Shown here piece by piece: positions 46,770 to 59,314 of a stretch of 64,000 nt of DNA. The stretch comes from Caenorhabditis elegans. Taxonomy: Eukaryota; Nematoda; Chromadorea; Rhabditida; Rhabditidae. The notes under the pieces are model-generated. The model was given only the letters and a program-made list of their open reading frames with translations. It did not search any database and had not been told where the DNA came from. The position numbers were made by a program, and so were the translations under genes. Position 1 is the first letter of the stretch. Every line of letters begins with the position of its first letter. The stretch covers positions 744,001 to 808,000 of the forward strand of contig NC_003280.10 of NCBI RefSeq assembly GCF_000002985.6. The letters are read 5' to 3'.

Positions 46770-47930
46770 TAGAGTTACAAGCAGGCAAGAGAAGACAATA
46801 TAGTTGAAACCACAACCAGTACTCGTATTGGGAACCTGTTTTCCGTTAACATATCGAATAATCTTCTTCAATCCAATGCGATGCTCACCAACATAGATCG
46901 TCAGTTGATGAATGGATGTGTGAGTTCTAGCTCCAGTCACAAAAACGATCTTCGGCTTAAAACATTTGTATTTTAAACCCTTATATCATGTTTTGAAACT
47001 TACATTTTGTGGATTCTCGAATGCTTTCTTGATTTCCTCTTTGAAATGTTCCATCATATACCTGTCTCCTTCCATTCGCGGATCAGCGTTAATCACATTT
47101 AAGATGTCGTGATGATAATCAATCCCTTCGAAAACTCCTGCAAAAAATCCGAATAATACAAGAAGCTAATCGAAACTTGTAAACAACCTGTTTTAATAGC
47201 TGCCATTTCCTGGTCACTGATATTTCTTGTAACACGATTGCCTTTCTTGAATGCCAGAGGAAGATAGTATTCAGTGCCAACTGGACTCGAGGCTGAAAAA
47301 GGTTCGTAGTGTCCGATAGAATCATGTTTGAACCCACATACAGCGAGACCCTGGTCGCAAGTAGTGGATTCAATACTTCCAAGTGAAGGAAGACCTTCCC
47401 CGAAACCAACTAAAAAATTAGGATGACTTAACGTCGTTACATTTCTCTATGCCGGCCAATTCACCTTTAAGCATCGCAGTGCGACCCTGCTCCAAATCAA
47501 ACGGTGCTCCACAGGTAGGAGTGACGGACTTGAGAATCCCGTTCTGTCCAAATGACATGTTGACTCCCACAATACCACTCAAATCGGGACAACGGCTTGG
47601 AACATCCCAATTTCCCTGGGATTCGGTAAACTCCATGCGAACAGTTTTATCGGATATAAGACCATATATACCTTAAAACTTTCTATTAATCAAATAAAAA
47701 GCAAAAAATGGATACCTGGTTCAAAACCTAGAATCCTGCCAATGTTCTCACAATAAAACGCGAATCCCCCGAGTTGTTGTTGTGCCTCAAGTTCCTGGAC
47801 TTGTATTCCAAACGCGAATTGTCCGACTGGACAATACTTTGCATCTGGATAGTCGAAACGTATTCCGTGTGAAGCAGAGAACAACACACAGAGCAAAAAG
47901 CACTGGTTGGAGTGTCGTTTTGCTCTGTGA
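46758..47930 (-). CDS. Secreted three-repeat protein joined to family X domain, GPI-like tail
   Basis: Exons 47716 upward (start unresolved), 47465-47671, 47188-47409, 47004-47137 and 46758-46955 join in frame. After a hydrophobic stretch (CFLLCVLFSASHG) come three spaced motifs: 'YCPVGQFAFGIQV', 'RCPDLSGIVGVNMSF' and 'TTCDQGLAVCGF'. Their layout recalls the three-fold repeat of VMO-I proteins, though the match is loose. The C-terminal third, with 'SIHQLTIYVGEHRIGLKK', matches family X. The protein ends in 'NYIVFSCLLVTLFGI', GPI-like. No ATG lies in frame ahead of the signal-like stretch, so a first exon is missing from my model or the gene is damaged at its start. Confidence 0.6.
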
Positions 47931-48304
47931 TTGCAGGCAATGAATTTTTCAATGAACGTTTCGAGCTTTCCACGTGTCCCATTTATACATTTGTGACAAA
48001 CAGTTTCAAAAACAAAACCACCACGTTGTGGTATTGTGAGTCTTACGAAGAACGCGAATGAATGAACAAATAAAGCGGCAAGTTTTACATTCTCAAATTA
48101 GAAATAGCTCTCAAACATCTGGGACCTGAAATACGAAGAATAACAATAAAAAACTTAACAATCTGGGAGGCTGAGTTACAGAAGATTAAAATATGACAAA
48201 TTCCACAGAATTTACTTTAACCAACAATTTTGTCTATTAATTTTTTGTATACACATTTTCTGAACTATCTTAAAATACACATATCACTTTCAAACTCTTT
48301 ATTT

Positions 48305-48545
48305 CAAAAATGCGAGGACTAGCGGGCCTGTGGGCCCGCCAGCCCTTCGGGAATGGGTATAGGGTTAATTCGCTCTAAGTTATTGGCAATGTAGCTGGCG
48401 CAGGTTCTCGGCTTCGCCTCGAACCTGTTATGGGGTTATTCGAGATCTCCTTGAAATTATTTCAGGAGTGGGGTAAATGTTTAGAAAACTTGACTATTCA
48501 GGTTCGAGGCTTCGCCGCGAAGCTCTTACTGTGTAAATTGAAATC
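48305..48545. other. GC-rich block with three hairpins
   Basis: GCGGGCCTGTGGGCCCGC at about 48318, CAGGTTCTCGGCTTCGCC followed by TCGAACCTG at about 48402, and GAGGCTTCGCCGCGAAGCTC at about 48505 can each form a strong stem. Composition is far from the surrounding AT-rich DNA. I could not assign it to an RNA gene or element. Confidence 0.45.
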
Positions 48546-48841
48546 TCTTTAAACTTTGATTCATTGCTCCAGTACCAACACTGTACGAATAACTTAGGCT
48601 GAGTTTGCGTTCAAGAATAATTTGAATGTTTCATCAATAAAATAAACGTGCCTTGAATGATCACTGTGAACTACAAAAAAGGGAGAAGGAAAAGGAAAAT
48701 AACTCATGAATATGAAAAATTGGAATAGTAAAAGAAGGAAAAAAAATATGCATAAAACGTAAAAAAGCAATGGGGGGAGGAGAGGAAGAGGAACAAAAAT
48801 ATAAAAATTTAAACAAAAATGAGATACAAAAATTATATTTA

Positions 48842-49145
48842 ATACCGATACAACATGTATTCAGTCCACAGCCTCCAACTGCCAAATGTATCCTTTTGTT
48901 CGAAAAATCAACACGTTCCATCTGCATGTAAACTTTGTCATCGTCGATGAGAGTCCAAGAATCATCAGAACTTCGGAGCCAGGAAACGAAGTGTCCAGTC
49001 GGCTTCTCAAAATACTCCACGGCTGCCTTCAATTTGAAATGTTTCAAGGAAATTCTGATGTTGGTATTTTCTTGAAAACTGCACTGAGCTCCATTGATGG
49101 TAACGAGAAGGAATTGAGTGGAGGAAATCATGTCATGCCGGTTCT
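48842..49145 (-). pseudogene. Ubiquitin-specific protease (C19) C-terminal fragment
   Basis: One exon-like block starts after an AGTTAG acceptor at about 49145 and reads 'QFLLVTINGAQCSF', 'KLKAAVEYF' and 'GHFVSWLRSSDDSWTLIDDD'. The Gly-His followed by a Trp/Asp-Asp segment is the region of USP enzymes that supplies the catalytic His. The Cys-box half of the domain is not present nearby. It is most likely a stranded fragment. Confidence 0.6.
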
Positions 49146-49199
49146 AACTATAATTTTTTGGTAGGAATTTAATTTGAAATGTGGATAATGAAAGTTAGA

Positions 49200-49700
49200 A
49201 AATTAGTACCATAAGTACCATTTATTTATTTATTTTATTAAATAACATTTTTTAAAGAAGAAACGCGTTCGTGTTTTGGAGGTTTTGATAGAAAGACAAT
49301 TTATTCAAAGTCCATGAAAATTGATTAATTTACTTTTTGCTTGATTCTTTATGTAAATACTTACTCTTTAAAAAACTCATTCAACAAGTAAAAACCGTGC
49401 CCGTGCAACAAGTAAAAACTTAAGCGGTATTTCAAACTTTTCTGCTGAGATCACAATTGATTGGAGTTTTTCAATGAAGACCAGAAACCTACCTTTTCTG
49501 GTCTTTTTCAAGTGTTCAGAATTAATGCAACAACCAATAATATCATAAAATGATTGACTTAATTCGAGCAACGGAATCTGACAAAACTCAATTTGGAACG
49601 AACATAGTAACCAGTAAAAAACAAAAAATTAATCACAAAATTTATTCACTTTACACAAGAAGTACAAGTTTAGTAAAATACTGACCCAAATGGGATTAAA
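49200..49700. repeat. Segment duplicated at 50.8-51.7 kb
   Basis: Shared landmarks include TGTTTTGGAGGTTTTGAT / TGTTTTGGAAATTTTGAT, ATGAAAATTGATT, CAACAAGTAAAAA and TTCACTTTACACAAGAA in the same order. This copy lacks the palindromic insertion found in its partner. Confidence 0.75.
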
Positions 49701-50502
49701 AATGAGTGGAGTTGAAGCATAGTATCTAAGGGCAGGGCATTTTCAGCAGAGTAGACTCGCAACATGCACAAATTGATGAAAAAGTAGATGGAGCAATCGA
49801 TGGAACAGCCGTTGAATCGTGTGCGAAAAGAGCACAATTAGCACCATATCAAGCATTTAGTTAATGGATAGTTAATGGAAAAGTACATAGAGCATTTGAT
49901 GGAACAGTTGTTGATGCTTTTGTGATTTGTGATTCAAAACAACATCAGCTACAGATTTCCTATGTGACAGTTCTCTTCAAGCTTGTGCAAATAAGCTTGA
50001 TATATCCAAATTGATCGTGTTATCGAGGCCAATCTGAAACTCTTGTTTTAATACTTTTATACAAAAAATCTACTCACCATTGCTTTTATTTTTCAGCCAT
50101 TCTTTACAAATTACACTGTGAGCTTTGCGTTGATTTTTGTACAAAAGTTTCTGCCAACCAATAAGCAGCAACTAATAGTTTCATGAAGCTTTTTTTCCGC
50201 TTCGAAATTGCAAAGAGCCAACGAATTAAGAACTTGAGCTTGACGAACACACACAAACTTGAGTAATTATTGTAGTAAGAAAGGATGAGTCGTCGAAAAG
50301 GTTGGAGAAGCTGAGCAGATTTCATATAGATCATTTGCCAGGCCAGGAGTGACACATTGAAACTTGTAGCGACAACCAATCAAAACTCTCTAAGATTCAA
50401 AGAGCCACTGAATTGAGCATTGACAGCCGTAGAGTAAGTCCAACGTGCATGATAAGTTATTCAAAACGGTATTATCAAACCCTGAAATTTTAAGACTCAC
50501 CG

Positions 50503-50771
50503 ATGTAATCAGAAATGTAACCAGTAAAATGATCCGAAAAGGTTAGCCAGAGAAAGAGCTCGTAGAGGCTCGGAGCATCAGGAACATCTAATATCTTTCC
50601 AAGATTAAAAAAGAAGCCAGTGTTGCAACAAGGAGTTGATTGAGCCGCAGGAAAATCGAAAACTGAATTTTTTTCGGTGAAATTTTTGGTTTGTTGGATA
50701 TCACGTGAGACGTGTAATTTTTGTAATTTTGGATTTTTTGTATGTGAGTTTTCACGTGATAAAATTTGCAA
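50503..50771 (-). CDS. Exon-like open stretch, unknown
   Basis: A minus-strand frame reads 'DFPAAQSTPCCNTGFFFNLG' and 'SLYELFLWLTFSDHFTGYI', ending at a good donor (GTGAGT) after 50503. Directly beyond lies a box B repeat. No family recognised, and no partner exons found. It may be a relic. Confidence 0.25.
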
Positions 50772-50789
50772 ATATTGTTTACGTTTTTT

Positions 50790-51720
50790 TTTAATTTATT
50801 TATTTTACTAAATAATTTTTTTAAAAGAAATTCGCATATGTGTTTTGGAAATTTTGATGAAAGGGGAATACTCGATCAAAATCAATGAAAATTGATTTGG
50901 TTCTTTATGTTCTTCCTTTTAAACGGTTTTTTAAATTGATGTTTTATATAAAATTCAGCCAAATAAAGCAACCTTGTAATAAGTAAAAAATTTTTGCTGA
51001 ATTTACAACTGATCGGAGTTCTTTGGAACGAACAAAATTATTAAAGACTCAGCCATTTTTCAATCCGTTCAGAATTATTCCAACGTACAGAAGTATAATA
51101 AATTGTTCTGCTTGATCTGACAAGGGAAGCCTTTCAGCTCGTCCTCGGACTTCCGAAAAAATTTTTATGGCAAAGTGATCAACTACAAAATTGTTTATCA
51201 TAACTTAAAGTACAACTTCGTAGTTGATCGTTTTTTATCAAAAAATTTGTTGGTCGAGATAAAGTTGTGTAAAGTTAGGCAGATTCATGCTCGTATTATC
51301 ATCTTCTTTTCCTGTTCATATCTCGACCAACAAATTTTTTGATAAAAAACGATCAACTACAAAGTTGTACATTAAGTTATGATAAACAACTTTGTAGTTG
51401 ATCACTTGGCCATAAAAAATTTTTTCACGGAGATACAGGTATCCAAAGGAAATGCGTTTTTCGAACATGGGGGCTTTTCAGATCGATGTTTACCCACTTC
51501 AAAGTGCTCCTCCGAGACTAAAAATTTTGGAGTGACCTTCTATTAAGGTCCTTTTTCAATTATAATAGGTTTCATTCAAAAGTCCGAAGACGAGCTGAAA
51601 GGCTTCCCTTGTGAGCAACAACGTCTGACAGAGTTCAAATTGGAACGAGCACATTAACCATTAAAAAAAAAACACAGAAATCAGCTCAAAATTAATTCAC
51701 TTTACACAAGAAATACTAGT
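50790..51720. repeat. Second copy of the 49.2-49.7 kb segment, interrupted
   Basis: It matches 49200-49700 on both sides of the palindromic element at 51121-51611. Removing the element and one TGA restores the order seen in the other copy. Confidence 0.72.
51121..51611. mobile_element. 491 bp palindromic MITE-like element
   Basis: Ends are inverted (CAAGGGAAGCCTTTCAGCTC and its complement). A long internal inverted repeat is built on TTTTTTATCAAAAAATTTGT and GATCAACTAC. The right arm carries about 165 extra bases. TGA occurs on both sides (51118 and 51612) as a likely 3 bp target duplication. No coding capacity. Confidence 0.85.
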
Positions 51721-52273
51721 TTTTCAATTTATGGAGTAGAAAATCCTTTGGACCCTACGTTTATTTTAATAAACATTTTTTTGAAATCGTTTTTTTTAGT
51801 ATTTACCCCGAATCTTGAACGTATCTTGTGTAATTGGGTTTGTAATAAAATTTCATGATCTTGTGGCATTTGGGAAAACCGTCCGCCCGGATCCGGCGGA
51901 TTCCAAAATTTTCAATGTTATGTTGGATTCAGTATCAATGCCTTACTGCATCACCACCACCATACTACCCATAAATTAATCAATGATCATGAAATTAAAG
52001 TTTTAAAAGTCTTTTTCTGAAAACGGTGTGTAAAAACATATCAACGAAAGCGTGTAAAAGGAAAGTTGTCTCAAAAATAAGCATACGTGAAGAATTTAGT
52101 GTGAAATTCTGTAGTTTTACTAAGAAAAACGAACAACAAAAGATATTTTTTCGGCCCAATTGCCACCCCAATAAAAAAATGTATGTACAGCTTAAGGAAA
52201 GAAATAAAATCCGAATGTTGGTTTTTCTTAGAAATAATTTTGTCCAACTCAAATTTTCAAAAATTTTCAATGC

Positions 52274-54258
52274 TCAAATTTTATTCAAGTAGAACGAATT
52301 CAAGTAGATCGAATCATAAAAACAGTTCACTCCTCTTTTGGCAAAAAGCTTATTTTTCGCTTTTCCCATCTCCAATGCCCCATCTTCACACATTCGAGAA
52401 AATCGTTCAAATTCTGCAACTGCCAATGGTATTGTGGCGCGACGAGATTCTTCGGCAAAAATGGAACTGCTCATGTACTCTTTCACTTCCTCTGGAGTCA
52501 TTGATGGCATTGGATAAAAATTGTTAGCCATGATATCAGACATGACAGTTGCATTCGAGACACCTTCAAATGGTTCAGCACCGTCAACGAAGACTTCGTA
52601 GCAAGTGACTCACCGAAGAATATTTATTTATCATTGAAATAGTTGATAAAACTAACCTATAAACATCAGTTGCATATGAGAAGCTCAGAGTAGCCAAGGT
52701 TTCAGGCGCGAGCCACTTTACCGGAAGCTTACAAGATGTCTTTGTTGTATAAGATGGTCCAGCACGAGATAATCCGAAATCGGTGATCTTGACTTCGTTC
52801 TCGTGAAGAAGACAATTTCTCGCAGCGATGTCCCTGAAAAATCTTCATTCGATTTTCTAACAAAAATTTGCTCACCGGTGGATACAATAGTTTTGATGCA
52901 AGTACGCAAGACCTTTTGCAGCTCCAAGACAAAAATTGATTCTATCCGCCAAAGGAACCGATTTCGTCTTCTTCATGTAATCTTGCAAGGATCCACCTTT
53001 GACCAACTCAAGCAGAATGTACAGTGGCTGCTCGTCATGAGCAACTCCATACAGGCGTACAACGTTTTTATGAGAAAAGTTTCTGATGAACCTTGCCTCA
53101 TTCATCATCTCTTTTATCTTCATTTTGCTCAAAAATGCAGATGCGTTGGTCATCTTGATTGCTACTTCTACTGAACTTCCATCTTTGAGCCTCAATTCAC
53201 CAGCGCACACTTTTTCGAATGCTCCTTCACCTAGGACATCTCCAACTGTCACATCCGAATGCATAAATTCCCATGATTGCTGAAGAATCGGGTGCTTGAG
53301 TTGAAAATTTCCAGAAGAGCAATGACCAGTGTGTTTTGAGTAGTAGGTGATGAGATCGGTTACAGATGCAAAAGGACGTGCAGCTTCACATAAGAACTTG
53401 TTGGATACACGTTTAATCACCACATTATGAATCTGAAATATGATTATTTGATTGCAAAACTTTACTTCACTCTACTTACCCTTTTCTTTTTTTGTTTTCC
53501 TTCCATATGAACCGTCATTAGTGATAAAATGATCTCCCGAACAAGCTTGTTTTCTCCTTCAACTACTTCCGACACACGAATCAAATAATCTCCTGGATTG
53601 TGCAACGTGGTTTGCAGATCTTCGCGTGGTAGAAACCCATGATAAAATTTCAATTCTCGAAGCGTTTTCTCCAAAACCAGAAAGTCTTCCATATCGGGTG
53701 CCATTATAGACTTTTCCTCAGGAGCTGTACGTTGTTGTTTTATCTTAGTCCGTCTAGACGATTTGCCTCGAGCACTCTTTTCTGTTTGCTGAAGGGTTGC
53801 CTGCAATGAACCTGCCATTGATAGAAACAATGAGTCTTTATGTTCATCATTGAACTTTCTCAAAATTTTTAAAGTGATCTGTCGAAAAAGTAACTATGAC
53901 AGTTCATTTTGAATTATAAACTTTCAAGACCATGTCTAGCTTCATCTGAATTTGCAAGTACCTCTGGTCTTTCCCGGTCTCTAGTCCCCCTTTTAGATCG
54001 TTCCAATTTTTCCCTCCGGGAGCCAGCTACCGGACCAGCTGTGGTTGGGAGCATTGACGATCTCCTGAAAAATTGGAATGGTCAAACACTCTAACTTTAT
54101 TTCCCTACCTAGATCTTCCAAAAGCCACAGTTGCCGGCATCAACTTAGAAGTTGACTTGGTCTTGCTTGGTCTGCAAGAATAAAGATTTGGATACTTTTC
54201 TTGCGAGCTTAACGTACAATTCCGCTGATTGAGCATTACGTGCATCTTTACTTGCCAT
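52274..54258 (-). pseudogene. Fer-like SH2 tyrosine kinase, probably disrupted
   Basis: Six exons join in frame: 54218-54258, 54109-54171, 53962-54064, 53480-53854, 52876-53432 and 52657-52833. After a basic, Ser-rich N-terminus comes an SH2 domain ('FYHGFLPREDL', 'PGDYLIRVSE', 'ITYYSKHTGH'), then a kinase domain with 'GEGAFEKV' (usual third Gly replaced by Glu), 'EVAIKM', 'HRDIAARN', 'DFGLS' and 'LPVKWLAPETL'. The next exon should open with a 'YSFGV' motif. Instead the acceptor is missing and the frame is shifted around 52610-52640, before 'DGAEPFEGVSN' resumes in another frame and runs to 52274. The family phosphorylates tyrosines in the cytosol. The acceptor of exon 53854 is also weak. Recent decay, or a very odd splice, is likely. 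Confidence 0.7.
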
Positions 54259-54359
54259 ATTTTTTGTTTTGGTTCTGAAATATGCAATGTTGATTCAACG
54301 AAAAGCAACATCAGAAAACTATACCTCTTTAATTATAAATCAGTTTCAATAAGTAGAAC

Positions 54360-56080
54360 CTGATATTTGTCGCGAAAAGTGAGCACGTATTGAGAAATGA
54401 TTGAAAACTCATTGGAAATCAATTTATATACTGATGGTTTTTTGTTAGAAACGTGAACGTCAAAATGTTTTACAAAATTTAATTTCAGATATATGTAAGA
54501 AACACAAATCTAATTTAAATTTGGCTACAGTATTTCTTCCGTAACCCTTCAGTTTACCTTCTACAAAGCTGATTACGATCTTTAAGTAGCATAACTTACT
54601 TTCACTTCAAGGATTAAAAAATATTGCAAACTTTTCTAATTATGCCATCCACCCGTTTCACTATAAATTTCCATTTTTGCTGAAATTTGTGCATTTTAAT
54701 CCCTCTAGCTCTTGATTGGTTAATCGGCCGTCAGTCAGTTAGTTAGTTTTCAGTCAGTTTTAGGAAAACTGGCCAGAATGGGTAGATTTGAAAATTCTAC
54801 TCGCAAATTAAATTTCTATCTCATCGAACTGCGCTAATTTTGGGCCTCTACGACAAATTTTTTTTTGCGACTTTCAGTACAGACTTTCAGAATTTCAGTA
54901 CTTTTTTAATGAAAAAATTGTAAAAAAAATATGACGGTGTGGTAGGGTTGAACAAATTATAAGAACGCATATGTGAAAGTAGATATGTCACTGCAAAATT
55001 TTAGGCGGCAAAGCTCCACTCGAGCATCAATCTGAGACTGTTACAGGGCATTTTTTCACTACTTTGGAGGGTTGTTGAACGTTTGTCAGGAAAACTTTAT
55101 GATAAAATATATGCTTCAAGAAACCGAAAATAACTGACTTCGCAATCCGGGAAACATGTACGGAAAACAAAAATGTAAAATAAAAAACATTAAAAACTCT
55201 CAAATATTTTATTTCGTATAAAGTGTTGGAGAGACAGATCACATAGTTAAGATGAATAATGTGTTGAAGGGTCCCTTCCGGGCTTAAAAGATTTCTCGCA
55301 ATTTCAATTGAGCTTCGAAACTTTTGAGCTGCACGCAATTGGTTCCAAAGTTTGTTTTTCGAGCAACGGATCGTGGTACTGGAACAAAAATGTTTAGTTC
55401 GAAATTGAAGAAAAGAAACTAACCAGCCAATAAACTGAAGTTATGCTCTTGTTCCTTGCGATTTGAAAGCGACAAATATTGCAAGATCTGATTATCGAGA
55501 GATTTTCTCTGTCTTTATACCTTTTCCCGTTAAACTTTGACCTTGTCAAGTTTACGCATTGGAATTTTAAACCAAAGCAAGCTTAAAAAACATAGATTTA
55601 ACACAGTGGGCGTCAGTGGCAAAATGTTTAAATCTCACTATAATGTCACTTCTCCAGAAAACTGCTCAAAAATGTTTTTAAGTTTAAAGTTTTGAAGTGG
55701 AAATCACTTTTATTACAATATAACTGACATTGGATTTCTTTCAATCTAGATTTCTGAAAAATTATAAAATTTTACTTATTCGATGTATTGCGCCAACTTT
55801 AATTGATCTTAAATCGGAAGTGCCACATAAATTAATCTATTGAAATGCATGCTATATATATACTTTGGATACAATTTTGTGTCTCTTGTGAAAAAAAAAC
55901 TTATTCTGAAACAGAAAACGTGAACAATTACACGTGACCGGGAAAATTTATATTCCCGCCACGGAGCCACGAATTCACTAGGTGGATCGAAGGTTAATTA
56001 GTACCTATATTGGCTCTGGAAACCGTAAGGCATTTGTGGTGCTTCGAGATAACTACCTGAATTCTACAGAAACGTTTCCT
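54360..56080. other. Spacer, no gene recognised
   Basis: Open frames on the minus strand near 55.0-55.4 kb have no splice partners or family motifs. The sequence just upstream of 56083 contains an acceptor-like CTACAG that may take a spliced leader. Confidence 0.5.
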
Positions 56081-56082
56081 CT

Positions 56083-57454
56083 ATGCCTCTCGAAAGGATC
56101 AACATCAGTTCAACGTGGACTTTTCCTAGCCTGTTTCTTTTATGTTTTATCTATGTCGTCGTGTTTTCAATTTTGGTGAGATTTTCTTCTATAACTGTGT
56201 GATAAAAACCTTTTAGGACCTCAACAGTGAAGCTGGATCTTCTGAGCTTCCTCCTAAGATAGCGATTGTGATGGTTCTTACAGGGGATACGAAAGAAAAT
56301 AACTATCAAACGGCATTTGGTACATCATTAAAAAAAATAAAAACCTAGTAGTCTGACTTGCAGATACCATAAGATGTTATGCCAAAATCCATAACTATGA
56401 ATTTGTTCTTGCTGTGGATACAGATTACAATTGTCCTCACAAAGATGTTAGCTCGAAACTTGATAGAGTTTGAAATATTTTATTTTATTTTCAGAAATTC
56501 TTCCGTCGTCACTGTGTTGTTGCAAAGATTCTCCCACTTTATCAAGCAGTTTTATTCTTAGATGCAGATATTGGAGTTGTAAATCCGCAGCGAAAAATCG
56601 AAGACTTCCTCAGACGTGGAATTGATATTATATTTGCAAATAGATTTTACAATTGGGAAATTGCAGCTGGCTATTACCTTGTAAGAAATACGACGTTCGC
56701 AGTTGACTTACTTAATGGTTAGTTTACAATTTAACTTTCCGAAAAACAAGGAATTTATAGAATTTGCTGATTATGAATACAAACTGCCGAATAGCTTTCA
56801 CGGGACTGACAATGGAGCGCTTCATGTAATAAATTTATTTTAGTTGGAAGATTTAGAGTTTCTTTCCAGATTCTTCTTGCTGAAAAACTATTCCCATACG
56901 CCTCGATCGAGACTGAGATGTGCAGAAGTGCCTATAACAAATCCAAAAATTTTAATGATTTGTTCACATATGAAGCATGTATCAAAGCAATGATGGGTGT
57001 CGGAACGGATTTTGGAAAAGTTCGAATTCTGAAAAAAGTCGTTTGAGTTTTGATAACAACCTATACAATTTGTCATTATTTCAGGGAACCGGTTGGGCTA
57101 GAGATGGATGGCTGACTTCAATGATGTGGCATCCTGAAATAGATTTTATGATTCACGGTTGGAAATCTAATCAGTTGAAACCAACACCAAACACTCCTCT
57201 GAAGTAAGGCACATAAATTCGCACCGTAACATCAGAATCATTGCAGACCAAAAGAAATGGGAACAAGTCAATGGTACAACCCGTTGAACGGGACGATTGA
57301 TCTTGCAAAGTGTCACCCTGGTAACTCTACATGGTCGTTCGATCGGCGCCTTCTTGGGGACAAAGAGGAAATCCTGAATAGTCTTAAGAAGTTTGAAGAA
57401 CAAATTATTATTCAACAGATGAAATCATATGCTCGTATGAAAGAGTTTTTGTGA
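56083..57454 (+). CDS. DUF273 protein, putative Golgi glycosyltransferase-like
   Basis: Eight exons join in frame: 56083-56175, 56217-56319, 56364-56446, 56495-56717, 56761-56825, 56870-57037, 57085-57203 and 57247-57454 (1062 bases, 353 residues). Residues about 11-30 form a membrane anchor ('[18 protein letters not shown]'). The core has '[11 protein letters not shown]', '[20 protein letters not shown]' with a DxD-type DAD, '[11 protein letters not shown]', and '[16 protein letters not shown]', the block typical of the worm DUF273 family. A DxD after a hydrophobic strand in a type II protein suggests a nucleotide-sugar transferase, but activity is not established. A CTACAG 18 bases before the ATG fits trans-splicing. 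A convergent paralogue lies at 61.0-62.4 kb. Confidence 0.9.
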
Positions 57455-57653
57455 TTATAATTCATAATCTGTTCAGTAGTTCACGTCTGTTGCTGTTTTT
57501 ATCAATAAAAACATTTCTCCTATGTCCTGAAACTGTTTTGAGCTTGCACAGAGTTTCCGGTAAAAAAATAATTATATGTAGAATTGAAAAGTACAGGCAC
57601 CAAACGTTGTGCGTCTCGTTTATTCCGGATGCCAGCTTTCATTTATTCTTCTA

Positions 57654-58846
57654 TTAGGTTGAGCAAAAAGTCATTGCAACATTTTGATTTTTTTTTGGAG
57701 AGAGTATTTATTCAAAGCGAACAAGATTCAAGGGATAATATATTCACCATTAGTGTCTATGACTTCTTGCCAACACAACGAAAGTTGAGCAATACCCTCC
57801 GCACAGAACTCCTGAGATTAGGAGGTAAAGAAGTCGTCCAACCACGTTTCGACGACCTTTCGATAATGAAACTTCTACCCGGCAAGGTGATTTTGGAGAG
57901 AGCGGAACAAATGGTAGTCAGTAGGAGTCAAGTCCGGCGAAAACGGTGGGTGAGACAAAACTTGGATTCCGAGTGTCTGGAGCTTCTGGCGTGTCTTCAA
58001 AGTTGTATGCGGTATTGCATTGTCATAGAGCAGCAACAATTTTGATCCTCTAGGGTGACGTAATCGATGAGCATGGACCACCTTATCTAATACCCCTTAC
58101 TGTCCCACCAAATTGAGAGAAGCACTTTTTTCTCGTGAAGTTCCCCTTTGAGGTCAGGTGTCGCGGTTTCCTCGACCGGGACTCACTGTTTCTTTCTGGT
58201 ATGGTTAACATACAATACCCACTTATCATCTTCAGTAATGATATCCTTAATTCAGTCCGTCGTTCGTTTCCTAGTGAGCAGCGAAAGAGAGAGGTCACAA
58301 CGCAATTTTTCTGAGAATCGAACAATTTGTGAGGAATGAGTTGACCGAACTTTGGCACCCTTCCGGTTTCGTGGAGATGGTTGATAATGATTTTTTGGGG
58401 ATGCTTGAGAGTCGCAGAAAGTTCGCGTGACGTTGATCTTGGATCATCTTCCAGGGCTCTCGAGCTATCCTTATTGATAGCCAAACGAGAGCGATCTTAT
58501 CTTGGTTCATCATCGAGATCGTAGTTCTTTTTCGTGAACTTTTCGAACCAAAACTTCATGGTATTGTAGGTGACAGAGTTCTTGCCTAACACTGCACACA
58601 TGTTACGACAAGCTTTGTCGCAATTGCAGCCTTGGGGGAACTCATACAGAAAACCCCTTGGAGGGCGTGGCGTTCGGCGAGCAAATTCTCGGTCCTTTTG
58701 AACAGCACCCAAAAGGTTTTTCAAATGTATTAAACATGTACATTACCTACTATACAAATAAAAAAAAACAGAATAGGAAAATAACGAGTTAACGCTGAGA
58801 AATGAAGAAACATACAAATATTGCAACGACTTTTTGCTCAACCTAA
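57654..58846 (-). mobile_element. Mariner-like element, inactive
   Basis: Terminal inverted repeats TTAGGTTGAGCAAAAAGTC lie at both ends, each flanked by TA. The 1193 bp span holds a minus-strand transposase relic broken by several frameshifts. Recognisable parts are a CNCDKACRNMCAVLG-type helix-turn-helix near 58.6 kb, 'LLLYDNAIPHT' at about 58.0 kb, and 'HPPFSPDLTPTDYHLF' with the last Asp of the mariner D34D triad. It sits between the DUF273 gene and the VMO-I gene. Confidence 0.93.
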
Positions 58847-59314
58847 TAATTTCCTAAATGATTACTCGTTTGCACCAGCCCTGGAGCTTGATGTTTTCAA
58901 AAATAACCACCATAGTTTTATGCAAGCTTCTTGCCTCTCTGCCTACTTAAACCGTGCCTGCCTACTTGTTTACTCTCTGCTTCCTGCTCTCAATCTGCAT
59001 GCCTGTCCATATGCCTACGCCTACGTTTTCCAAACATTGTTTAATAAAATAAATGTATATTAAAATATAAATTAATTTAATGAACTTGAACTTTATGTAT
59101 TTTTTTGTTCACTTTAATTTGCTATATAAGGAGGCAAAAATTAAGAAAAGACAGTCATTGCTTCAGTTCTTTCTCCCCTCTTTCTCTTTTTTTTTCTCTC
59201 TCTTTTTTTCTTTTGCCAAACCTTGTCCAAAAGTATGTATCAGTTTTTTTTAAATTAATGATTTAAAAATGACAGACTCCGCAATTCGTGATAGGAATTA
59301 CACAATTCTGAGCG

